DNA of 13,055 nt from Chryseobacterium sp. (GTDB lineage: Bacteria; Bacteroidota; Bacteroidia; Flavobacteriales; Weeksellaceae), in NCBI GenBank assembly GCA_030146295.1, contig JASLCD010000086.1, forward strand, positions 1 through 13,055, given 5' to 3'. Each line of letters begins with the position of its first letter. Positions within the stretch are counted from its first letter, which is position 1. The notes under the pieces were generated by a model. It saw only the letters and a program-made list of their open reading frames with translations, searched no databases and was not told the origin of the DNA. This document shows, in pieces, positions 1 through 4,880 of the stretch. Both the position numbers and the translations under genes were made by a program.

Positions 1-149
1 GCATACAGTAAAGTTACGAAAACGCTTCTATAAAAGGGCTATAGGATAAAAGAATCTGCCCTTTAGAAACGGTAACGATGTGTTTTAATTGTGTAAGTGA
101 CTGAAAATCAGCAATGCGAAAATTTGCTAAAAAATTAAAAAAAGACCAA

Positions 150-168
150 TTTGTGCCATTTTTGTGCC
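150..168. repeat. TTTGTGCC tandem direct repeat
   Basis: Two copies of TTTGTGCC begin at 150 and 161, 11 bp apart, about one helical turn. This spacing suits a protein bound to one face of the DNA, such as an integrase arm site, but the function is only a guess. Confidence 0.35.
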
Positions 169-418
169 GTTTTACCTTGCAATTAGATGATAAATAGCGT
201 CTAAAATTTTAGCAAAAACTATGAAAAAAGTTAGATAGTTTAATGTTTTATCACTTTGCTATTTGTAACTTTACGATAGTCGATACATTATATAACTATT
301 ATAAGTCACTTTTGAAACAATATAAAAAGCCACTTTAAGGGTTACACTTGCGAAATGTAAATAGTTTTTTCATGATTAATTTTTACCACAAATATAGAAA
401 TTAAAAAGTATTAGAAAA

Positions 419-453
419 TTACGGAAACCCGTAACAAATCCGTATAAATACGG
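419..453. repeat. Pair of inverted repeats with ACGG/CCGT arms
   Basis: TTACGG-AAAC-CCGTAA (419-434) is followed by CCGTA-TAAA-TACGG (440-453). Both have 4-bp spacers and share the ACGG/CCGT core in opposite arm order. Their centres are 20 bp apart, about two helical turns. This suggests a regulator or recombinase binding site about 110 bp upstream of the lipoprotein gene. No T-run follows, so they are not typical terminators. Confidence 0.4.
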
Positions 454-564
454 TATTGAAATATAAAATAAATGTATATATTAGCAGGACTGATAAAGTT
501 TATACTAATTCGTGTAACACTTTAATTATTAGTATTTTTACATAGAATTTAAAACCCTTATTTT

Positions 565-855
565 ATGAAAACAAAACTAATAATCTTGACTGCAGTTGCA
601 GCGGCATTACTTTATGCATGTTCTGACAGAGAGGATGAAGTAAGAAAAGAAGCAATCGAGTCAGTAAAAAACAGTAACCAAAAAATCAAGTTAAACAAAT
701 CTGGAATGCAGGCCCGTGAAGGCGAAGTGCAGGCGACTAGTGATACAATTCGGGTTCGCAGCCTTGATGGTCCACTAGGAGATAATCCAGATCCAAATCT
801 AAACCCAGTAGATGGAGGAGATCCGAAAGACGTTCCTATCCCGCCTAGGAGATAA
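565..855 (+). CDS. Small outer-membrane or surface lipoprotein
   Basis: This 96-residue protein has a signal peptide at residues 1-18 (KTK followed by a hydrophobic core) and a lipobox LYAC with the lipidated cysteine at 19. It should be processed by signal peptidase II. Directly after the cysteine comes SDREDE, an acidic stretch like the lipoprotein export signals that send Bacteroidetes lipoproteins to the cell surface. The mature part is charged and ends in a Pro/Gly/Asp-rich tail (residues 68-96), probably disordered. I do not recognise the family. It is the first gene of a three-gene rightward cluster and overlaps the next gene by 44 bases. Its place beside the phage repressor suggests a gene expressed in the lysogen, perhaps altering the host surface. 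That role is inferred. Confidence 0.8.
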   Translation: MKTKLIILTAVAAALLYACSDREDEVRKEAIESVKNSNQKIKLNKSGMQAREGEVQATSDTIRVRSLDGPLGDNPDPNLNPVDGGDPKDVPIPPRR

Positions 856-1357
856 TAGAATAATTAAGTACATAAAATATAAAGTAAAAAAGCATAAGCT
901 AACTTACTTGAAAATTTTAGGCTCGGTAATAGTAATATTATCGGGCTTTATACCTTTTACAGATAATATCTGGGCTTGGATTGATCCAAGTTTTAATGAT
1001 ATGTTAGATGGCAGGGGTGTAAAACTTAGATCGGATATATGGATCGAGAGTCTATATGTGACGATTATTCTTTGTAGTATTGGGAGATTTATGAGAGCGT
1101 ACCACATATGTTATTTTCTTCCTATTTACGCTTCATTATATTCTTTATCAATGTATGAGCTGATGAGGTATGGTTTTGAACTAAACCCTGATTGGTGGCA
1201 TCGTCTTGGTTTCGTAATAATGTTATTTCCTGTTTTCTATGTTAGCTATAAACTTTATGACTATGTGGGAGACCAGATTATAAAAGATGATATTCAATGG
1301 AAGTCAATTGATAGAATAGTTAAACAAAAAAATAAAACCAATGGAAAGGATAAATAG
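812..1357 (+). CDS. Multi-pass membrane protein of unknown function
   Basis: The protein is 181 residues if it starts at the ATG at 812. It has a basic N-terminus (KYIKYKVKKHK, residues 19-29) and about four hydrophobic segments near 33-49, 79-92, 99-116 and 132-150, so it is an inner-membrane protein. The C-terminal 25 residues are polar and lysine-rich and probably cytoplasmic. I recognise no family. The start is uncertain: the ATG lies 44 bases inside the lipoprotein gene, and the only later option before the first membrane segment is a TTG near 908. The long overlap implies translational coupling, and the next gene overlaps its end by 17 bases. Holin-like or superinfection-exclusion roles are possible, but no motif supports either. 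Confidence 0.65.
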   Translation: MEEIRKTFLSRLGDNRIIKYIKYKVKKHKLTYLKILGSVIVILSGFIPFTDNIWAWIDPSFNDMLDGRGVKLRSDIWIESLYVTIILCSIGRFMRAYHICYFLPIYASLYSLSMYELMRYGFELNPDWWHRLGFVIMLFPVFYVSYKLYDYVGDQIIKDDIQWKSIDRIVKQKNKTNGKDK

Positions 1358-1589
1358 GGAACAAAGAGGTTTTATAAGGCAACTACATCATAGAAATGAG
1401 GCTTTTTTTGATAAAGGAGAAATTGATTTTGATGAATATATATACAATAATCACTTGTTGCTTAGGCAGGTGCGATATTCTATATTGTCAAAAGAGCAAA
1501 AGATTGTTTTCTTTGAAGTAGTTACAGAAAGTTTTAATTTAGATAAATTCAGATTAGGTATAAAAATAGCTCAATTAGGTTTTAATTAA
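1341..1589 (+). CDS. Small hypothetical protein
   Basis: This 82-residue soluble, charged and probably helical protein has no signal peptide, membrane segment or cysteine. The N-terminus is basic (MERINREQRGFIRQLHHR), the middle is acidic and aromatic (FDKGEIDFDEYIYNN). I do not recognise a family. It starts within the end of the membrane protein gene (17-base overlap) and completes the left cluster. Its last codons and stop form part of the terminator hairpin, and its end overlaps the convergent repressor gene by 8 bases. A regulatory or accessory partner of the membrane protein is possible but unproved. Confidence 0.65.
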   Translation: MERINREQRGFIRQLHHRNEAFFDKGEIDFDEYIYNNHLLLRQVRYSILSKEQKIVFFEVVTESFNLDKFRLGIKIAQLGFN

Positions 1590-1604
1590 TTGAGCTTTTA
1601 TTTT
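1568..1604. terminator. Bidirectional intrinsic terminator between convergent genes
   Basis: AGCTCAATT (1568-1576) pairs perfectly with AATTGAGCT (1588-1596) around an 11-base loop. A T-rich run follows on the plus strand (TTTTATTTTC), and on the minus strand the hairpin is followed by ATTTTTATA. Both converging genes end inside the hairpin, so it can stop transcripts from either side. Confidence 0.8.
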
Positions 1605-2040
1605 CTTTTTTACCCTTGTAATCATCTGACTTTAATTTGAAATGTCTTAAAATAGGAGCAAGCGATATTTCCATCATTAAAGTTAAATGATCCACCATGT
1701 CTTTTAGCTCCTCGTTTTCCTTCTTTAAATCCAATATATCTTCATGAAGTATAGCCATCTGTTCATCATGTGGCTTATTTTTTATATTTGTTAAATTGTC
1801 ATCATGGTTTTTATTTCCTGGAAATTCTCCAGTTAATAAAATATTTTTATCTACACCGTATAGTTCAGACAATTTATCAGCTAATTTTTTACCAATACTC
1901 TTTTTCCCATTCAAAATACCAGAAACATATTGCTGCGAAACATTTAACCCATCTTGGATTTCTTTTTGTGAAATGTTTTTTTCTTTAAAAAAATCTTTTA
2001 AATAACAACTAATAAGGTTGTTTTTGTCTTTGTCTTCCAT
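1582..2040 (-). CDS. XRE-family phage repressor (CI-like)
   Basis: The protein has 152 residues. Residues about 12-70 form an XRE/Cro-CI helix-turn-helix: FFKEKNISQKEIQDGLNVSQ gives helices 1-2, QQYVSGILNGKKSIG the recognition helix and turn, then LADKLSELYGVDKNILLTG. Residues about 90-125 are a heptad-like coiled coil (LHEDILDLKKENEELKDMV), probably for dimerisation. A basic tail follows. There is no LexA/S24 peptidase domain, so RecA-driven self-cleavage is unlikely and release from lysogeny must work differently. The gene faces leftward, opposite the early operon, with a 235-base regulatory region between them. Matching operator-like inverted repeats lie in that region and in its own codons 7-12, which suggests control of the early promoter and of itself. 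Family assignment is firm; the repressor role is inferred from position. Confidence 0.88.
   Translation of the reverse strand: MEDKDKNNLISCYLKDFFKEKNISQKEIQDGLNVSQQYVSGILNGKKSIGKKLADKLSELYGVDKNILLTGEFPGNKNHDDNLTNIKNKPHDEQMAILHEDILDLKKENEELKDMVDHLTLMMEISLAPILRHFKLKSDDYKGKKENKSSIN
2005..2021. promoter_or_regulatory. Operator-like inverted repeat inside the repressor gene
   Basis: ACAACTAATAAGGTTGT has ACAAC/GTTGT arms and the same 17-bp layout as the two repeats at 2198 and 2229. It lies in codons 7-12 of the repressor gene, downstream of that gene's start, where a bound repressor could block its own transcription (autoregulation). Confidence 0.5.
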
Positions 2041-2088
2041 TTGTATGTTTTATAATGATTATTTATCTCATTATTAAAGTTTCACTTG

Positions 2089-2096
2089 CAAATGTA
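2089..2096 (-). promoter_or_regulatory. Candidate repressor promoter (-7 element)
   Basis: On the minus strand this reads TACATTTG, matching the Bacteroidetes TAnnTTTG element. Transcription would start near 2083 and leave a leader of about 40 bases before the ATG at 2040. No clear TTTG -33 element is seen at the usual distance. Confidence 0.4.
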
Positions 2097-2197
2097 TGTT
2101 ATATAAGGTTTTTTAATTTCAGGGGTTTTACGGTTTTATTTTACAAATATTATTAATATAAAAATAAAACACCTGATAATCAACAACTTAAATAAAA

Positions 2198-2214
2198 ACA
2201 ACTAAAATAGTTGT
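2198..2214. promoter_or_regulatory. Operator, 17-bp inverted repeat
   Basis: ACAACTAAAATAGTTGT has perfect 6-bp arms (ACAACT/AGTTGT) with a 5-bp spacer. A further ACAACT half-site lies 15 bp upstream at 2183. It sits just upstream of a TATATTTG element at 2218-2225. It is a likely binding site for the leftward XRE repressor or for the Cro-position protein. Confidence 0.65.
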
Positions 2215-2221
2215 AATTATA

Positions 2222-2252
2222 TTTGCAAACAACCAAAAAGGTTGTATATTTG
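2222..2252 (+). promoter_or_regulatory. Candidate early rightward promoter
   Basis: TTTG (2222-2225), 19 bp, then TATATTTG (2245-2252) fits the Bacteroidetes sigma-A pattern TTTG-N19-TAnnTTTG. Predicted transcription starts near 2259, about 17 bases before the ATG at 2276. A second TATATTTG at 2218-2225 could be an alternative -7 element but lacks an upstream TTG at the usual distance. The operator at 2229-2245 lies between the two promoter elements. Confidence 0.6.
2229..2245. promoter_or_regulatory. Operator, 17-bp inverted repeat over the promoter
   Basis: ACAACCAAAAAGGTTGT has perfect arms ACAACC/GGTTGT and a 5-bp spacer. It is exactly 31 bp from the repeat at 2198, about three helical turns, so both sites present the same DNA face and could bind cooperatively. 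It fills the promoter spacer and touches the first base of the -7 element, so a bound protein would block RNA polymerase. Confidence 0.7.
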
Positions 2253-2275
2253 CTATATCAAAATGATAGAACAAA

Positions 2276-2506
2276 ATGAAAAGTCAAGCAAATATACTAA
2301 AACCCCGAAAAATAAAAGGTGAAGTATTTAGAATGATTCTAGATGATTACACTTTATTAAAGAAAATCGCAGAAGAAACAGGGAGTAGGGAATCGACAGT
2401 TACAAACTGGGCTTACAGAGAATCAGACAAAGTTTCAAACTACTTCGCTGTAAATGCAATTAAAAAACATACAGGCTGGAAAGACAAACAAATATTTCAA
2501 TCATGA
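2276..2506 (+). CDS. Small HTH protein in Cro/CII position
   Basis: The protein has 76 residues. Residues about 24-48 (DYTLLKKIAEETGSRESTVTNW) read as a helix-turn-helix of the Cro/CII type, with ESTVTNWAYR as the likely recognition helix, followed by FAVNAIKKHTGWKDKQIF, a typical final helix of such folds. It is the first gene after the operator region, where lambdoid phages keep cro or cII, so it probably regulates the lysis/lysogeny choice by competing for the same inverted repeats. This is inferred from fold and place. The start at 2276 lies about 17 bases after the predicted transcription start. Its stop overlaps the next start in TCATGA. Confidence 0.7.
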   Translation: MKSQANILKPRKIKGEVFRMILDDYTLLKKIAEETGSRESTVTNWAYRESDKVSNYFAVNAIKKHTGWKDKQIFQS

Positions 2507-2718
2507 CAACTCGCTTAAAGGAATTAGTAAAGGGGCAAATTCAATTCTGCTTAAGTCAAATTAAGAATCCCGAGGAGAGATTACAATTGTTACAGGAAAT
2601 GATGCCTGGATCTTCGATGGAGAAAGAAATATTTGAATTAACAAAAAAAAGAATTGAAGCAAGTCTTAGTAAGAAAGAAAGGTTTAAAATATTACCAAAA
2701 AGAAGTGTTAAAAAATGA
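2503..2718 (+). CDS. Small helical hypothetical protein
   Basis: This 71-residue protein is strongly helical in composition (RLKELVKGQIQFCLSQIKNP, then EERLQLLQEMM) and has a very basic tail (KKERFKILPKRSVKK, residues 57-71) that could contact nucleic acid or partner proteins. No family is recognised. Translation is coupled to the HTH gene through a 4-base ATGA overlap. A hairpin begins at its stop codon. Its second place in the early operon suggests a regulatory or takeover role, which is only a guess. Confidence 0.65.
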   Translation: MTTRLKELVKGQIQFCLSQIKNPEERLQLLQEMMPGSSMEKEIFELTKKRIEASLSKKERFKILPKRSVKK

Positions 2719-2746
2719 GCCACCTCGGCAAAGGTGACTCGGCAAA
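2717..2746 (+). other. Intergenic hairpin with CTCGGCAAA repeat
   Basis: GAGCCACCT (2717-2725) pairs with AGGTGACTC (2732-2740) with one C-A mismatch around a 6-base loop. The sequence CTCGGCAAA occurs at 2724-2732 and again at 2738-2746. No T-run follows, so it is not a standard terminator. It could be an mRNA processing or stability element, or an antitermination signal. Confidence 0.45.
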
Positions 2747-2775
2747 TTCGAAAAAGTAATTAAAATCACTTAGTC

Positions 2776-3162
2776 ATGGCAAAAGTAAAGAAAATTTTAG
2801 GAAAAAAGATCAAGGGCTTTAATTTTTACAAGCAGACTGATCACAGATTAAACAGAGAAAGGGTACATGGGTTTGTGTGGTTGGAAGATGGAGAAATGAT
2901 TCATGTAATAAGAGGGCAGTATCATATTATAAATGAGCTGGGGCAGATTTCAGGGATGGTTTTAAAATCCAATCCGGGATACAAGCAAATTAAGAGAATG
3001 ATTGCAATATGGTTTCAAACATACAGAAAAGGCGGCAAATCGTTTTTCATAGAAAGAGTTTCAACGCTGAGAGAAGCTTGTCAACAGGCTCAGTATGGTT
3101 TGAATATCAAAATGATCCAAAGGGGTCGGATTTCGTTTAACCATTATTTTACAGCATCATGA
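2776..3162 (+). CDS. Hypothetical phage protein
   Basis: This 128-residue, very basic protein has no membrane segment. The middle (VHGFVWLEDGEMIHVIRGQYHIINELGQ, about residues 30-57) looks like beta strands. Residues 70-85 (QIKRMIAIWFQTYRKGG) look like an amphipathic helix. The segment SFFIERVSTLREACQQAQYGL near 88-108 resembles the closing helix of small phage accessory proteins. No family can be named. It lies 57 bases after the hairpin region and ends in the TCATGA junction that starts the next micro-gene. The basic character would suit nucleic acid binding, which is inference. Confidence 0.65.
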   Translation: MAKVKKILGKKIKGFNFYKQTDHRLNRERVHGFVWLEDGEMIHVIRGQYHIINELGQISGMVLKSNPGYKQIKRMIAIWFQTYRKGGKSFFIERVSTLREACQQAQYGLNIKMIQRGRISFNHYFTAS

Positions 3163-3239
3163 AAGCTTTATTTCTTATCAAATGCTGGTTTCTACAGCAG
3201 GCAATTTTTCTAATAGAATACTTACTTAAAAAACAATAA
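3159..3239 (+). CDS. 26-residue hydrophobic micro-protein
   Basis: The frame reads MKALFLIKCWFLQQAIFLIE and ends YLLKKQ. It starts in the 4-base ATGA overlap with the preceding gene and stops 2 bases before the next ATG, so it exactly fills the gap between two genes. It is hydrophobic with lysines at both ends and could be one membrane-spanning helix. Tight packing on both sides is the main argument that it is translated. It may instead act only to couple translation between its neighbours. Confidence 0.45.
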   Translation: MKALFLIKCWFLQQAIFLIEYLLKKQ

Positions 3240-3241
3240 TC

Positions 3242-3532
3242 ATGGAATTTAAAGGAACAAAAGGAAAATGGATAAAATCCTTAAGTAAGAAAAACAACAT
3301 AGTTGTTAAGTCAGAAGATGGTTTTAAAGTGAATTTAACATTTGGAAAAATCAGTGGAGAAGATTGTACAGTTCCAACATGTTGCAAAACTGAACAGCAT
3401 GCAAATGCATTGCTAGTTTCTAAAGCACCAGAAATGCTTTACTTGCTAAATGACCTATTGCATGATAAAGGATTAAACGAAGTTTCTGTAAGAGAAATAG
3501 AATTATTAATCAAAGAAGCCACAGAGTTATGA
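3242..3532 (+). CDS. FKGTKGKW-type phage protein (copy 1)
   Basis: The protein has 96 residues. The N-terminal motif MEFKGTKGKW and the motif HANALLVSKAPEMLYLLNDL (residues 53-72) define a small family common in Bacteroidetes and other phage early regions, of unknown function. The end reads IELLIKEATEL. A second copy lies at 12039-12338; the two agree in the first 10 residues, the ANALL-SKAPEML core and the last residues, and differ elsewhere. C41, C46 and C47 lie in the variable part. The start ATG follows the micro-gene stop in a TAATCATG context. The next gene overlaps by 4 bases. The domain is probably a small alpha/beta fold; no reaction can be assigned. Confidence 0.75.
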   Translation: MEFKGTKGKWIKSLSKKNNIVVKSEDGFKVNLTFGKISGEDCTVPTCCKTEQHANALLVSKAPEMLYLLNDLLHDKGLNEVSVREIELLIKEATEL

Positions 3533-3768
3533 ACCTAACAGAAATACTAAGTCCAGAATTTCTAATTGATAAGGACTTTACGAAAAAAATATCTGATGAA
3601 GTTTATTACGAATTACAGATAGCAAGTTCAGAACCTTCAGTAATAGTATATGTCTACAATAATTCTGCTTCGATATGTATCGGTACAGGTAGGGAAAAAG
3701 ACATTAAGGTTGAAAGTGAGTCTCAGTTCTCACAGTTTTTAGAAACCATTCAAAATAATTTATCATGA
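3529..3768 (+). CDS. Small acidic hypothetical protein
   Basis: The protein has 79 residues. It appears to be an alpha/beta protein: an N-terminal helical part (NLTEILSPEFLIDKDFTKKI), then alternating strands (EVYYELQIAS, SVIVYVYNN, ASICIGTG), then an acidic C-terminal helix (SQFSQFLETIQNNLS). No family is recognised and there are no catalytic motifs. It is linked to its neighbours by ATGA overlaps at both ends, so it belongs to a strictly co-translated string of small early genes. Confidence 0.65.
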   Translation: MNLTEILSPEFLIDKDFTKKISDEVYYELQIASSEPSVIVYVYNNSASICIGTGREKDIKVESESQFSQFLETIQNNLS

Positions 3769-4058
3769 AATCAAAAAAAGTAACTAGATACTATTCTGAT
3801 TGTGGTAGGGGATTTTGGAAAAAACAAAAGGCTTTAAATCATGAGCAAAATTGTACTTGCTGGAAGAATCCAAAATTTAGATCATGCCTATCATGTATAC
3901 ATAAGTGTATTGTAATTGATCACAATGATATGGAAGAGCCTTACCGTCAAACATGGCAAAGTAATCAATGCAAGTTTTCAGATTCAGGAATTCCAGTACA
4001 TCCAGAATTTGACTTCATAAGAAAGAACTGTAAACATTATTTACCTAAAACATCATGA
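3765..4058 (+). CDS. Cysteine-rich zinc-binding phage protein
   Basis: The 97 residues hold eight cysteines: C13, C30, C32, C41, C44, C48, C69 and C89. The N-terminus DCGRGFWKKQKALNHEQNC (12-30) resembles a C2H2/C2HC finger, with C13, H26 and C30 as ligands. The expected first cysteine of a CxxC pair, at position 10, is a tyrosine (TAT; one base from TGT). A second cluster SCLSCIHKC (40-48) followed by C69 and C89 could bind another zinc ion or an iron-sulphur cluster. The protein probably binds nucleic acid or protein partners. It is coupled at both ends by TCATGA junctions. Function is unknown. Confidence 0.65.
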   Translation: MKSKKVTRYYSDCGRGFWKKQKALNHEQNCTCWKNPKFRSCLSCIHKCIVIDHNDMEEPYRQTWQSNQCKFSDSGIPVHPEFDFIRKNCKHYLPKTS

Positions 4059-4201
4059 CACATTCAGCAATCATTAAAATAGAAAATCATTCCGGCATCT
4101 GGTATGTGAATCACAAAAGACTAGGGCATGATAAACTTTCAGACCTTGAAATATCAGCCTTGAACGAGTTCATCAAGGAGTTTAAACAATCAAATCAATA
4201 A
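4055..4201 (+). CDS. 48-residue hypothetical protein
   Basis: The protein starts MTHSAIIKIENHSGIWYVNH and ends LNEFIKEFKQSNQ. It appears to have two or three beta strands (SAIIKIEN, GIWYVNHKRLG) and one helix (SDLEISALNEFIKEF), like a small beta-beta-alpha domain. It starts in an ATGA overlap with the cysteine-rich gene and ends two bases before the next ATG (TAATCATG), so it fills the gap between two genes exactly. Protein-like composition and packing support a real gene. The family is not known. Confidence 0.6.
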   Translation: MTHSAIIKIENHSGIWYVNHKRLGHDKLSDLEISALNEFIKEFKQSNQ

Positions 4202-4203
4202 TC

Positions 4204-4605
4204 ATGACAAAAGAAGAAAAAATTAAAGAAGCTTGGGGCGAATATTACGAGCAAGTTAAAAATGAATTAGATGAACATGGTAGATATAGCTACAGCGATC
4301 AAAATACTAGCGAAAGAAAACGTAAAATGTGGCAATTTGAAAATATAGAGTGTCATCAATTTAACGATATGGATTTATTAATTCCATCAAGTATTAAAGG
4401 TATTGAAACTAACAATGGATGGAATAAATGCATGAATGAAAGTCCGCAGCCAACTGAATCTGGAATGTATTGGGTGATTATATGGCATTTGGGTAAAATT
4501 TTTATAGATACTAGATTTTATAACTCAATAACTCAAGAATGGGATGGGTATCCTAATATTAGCCACTGGCAATCTTTTAATAAACCAGCAAATCCTGTTT
4601 ACTAA
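4204..4605 (+). CDS. DUF551-like phage protein
   Basis: The protein has 133 residues. The N-terminal half (1-70) is charged and helical. The C-terminal half (about 72-133: GWNKCMNESPQPTESGMYWV, then a strand pair and ISHWQSFNKPANPVY) has the layout of DUF551 domains of phage proteins: W-x-x-x-x-x-x-P-x, a G-x-Y/V-W-V strand, and a final THW-x-P-L/F-P-x-P-P motif. Function of that domain is unknown. The gene starts in a TAATCATG context directly after the 48-residue gene. A possible distant relative of the same fold is encoded at 11752-12042. Confidence 0.65.
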   Translation: MTKEEKIKEAWGEYYEQVKNELDEHGRYSYSDQNTSERKRKMWQFENIECHQFNDMDLLIPSSIKGIETNNGWNKCMNESPQPTESGMYWVIIWHLGKIFIDTRFYNSITQEWDGYPNISHWQSFNKPANPVY

Positions 4606-4619
4606 GCAAAAATGAAGAT

Positions 4620-4844
4620 ATGGATATTCAAGACTACAGCAGAGGAAGGGACAACACAAATTCCAAACTCGCATTTCAACAAGCAAAGGTGACAATTCCA
4701 AAAATGCAGGATAGGGTTTTAAATGAAGTAGACGGGATAAGATCAACAATAGAGATCGCCAATCCACACTATTTCCGGACGGTTCTCAGAGCTAAAAGCA
4801 AAGCAGAAAATCTATCAAACATCATCAAAAAAGATCGGCAGTAA
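4620..4844 (+). CDS. Small hypothetical protein
   Basis: This 74-residue, basic protein is helical in its second half. Motifs visible are NTNSKLAFQQAKVTIPKMQD and IEIANPHYFRTVLRAKSKAENL. No known family is recognised. The ATG at 4620 is preceded by an out-of-frame ATG at 4612 in a 14-base block identical to the one at the replication initiator start (7501-7514). The preferred start is 4620 because the upstream frame stops after 26 codons. It lies just before recT, so it may belong to the recombination module, but nothing in the sequence proves this. Confidence 0.6.
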   Translation: MDIQDYSRGRDNTNSKLAFQQAKVTIPKMQDRVLNEVDGIRSTIEIANPHYFRTVLRAKSKAENLSNIIKKDRQ

Positions 4845-4880
4845 GTCTTACGCGGTCTATTCAAAAACAATTAATTAATC

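Larger units (their letters stand above)
1..564. other. Gene-free left region
   Basis: No open reading frame with a credible start and protein-like composition was found on either strand. The stretch is very AT-rich. It holds a TTTGTGCC direct repeat near 150, a weak stem AAAGGGC/GCCCTTT (33-39 with 58-64, 18-base loop), several CACTTT repeats (252, 307 and 331) and two inverted repeats at 419-453. A leftward frame is open from about 205 down to the stop at 14-16 but has no start codon. The region could be an attachment-site or promoter region at the edge of a prophage, but no integrase, tRNA or att core is visible to prove it. Confidence 0.5.

Noticed and set aside
14..205. Leftward frame at the left edge, about 60 codons
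   Set aside because: No start codon is present in frame after the upstream stop; composition is not clearly protein-like.
904..1107. Leftward open frame of 67 codons
   Set aside because: It lies wholly inside the membrane protein gene on the other strand and has no domain features.
1770..2005. Two rightward open frames of about 70 codons
   Set aside because: Both are opposite the well-supported XRE repressor and show skewed Phe/Leu/Tyr/Cys-rich composition typical of antisense frames.
4525..4767. Leftward open frame of 80 codons
   Set aside because: It crosses two rightward genes antisense, is rich in Leu/Cys/Arg and has no promoter.
4838..4853. Short palindrome GTAAGTCTTAC before recT
   Set aside because: The stem is 5 bp with a one-base loop and no T-run, so it is probably chance.
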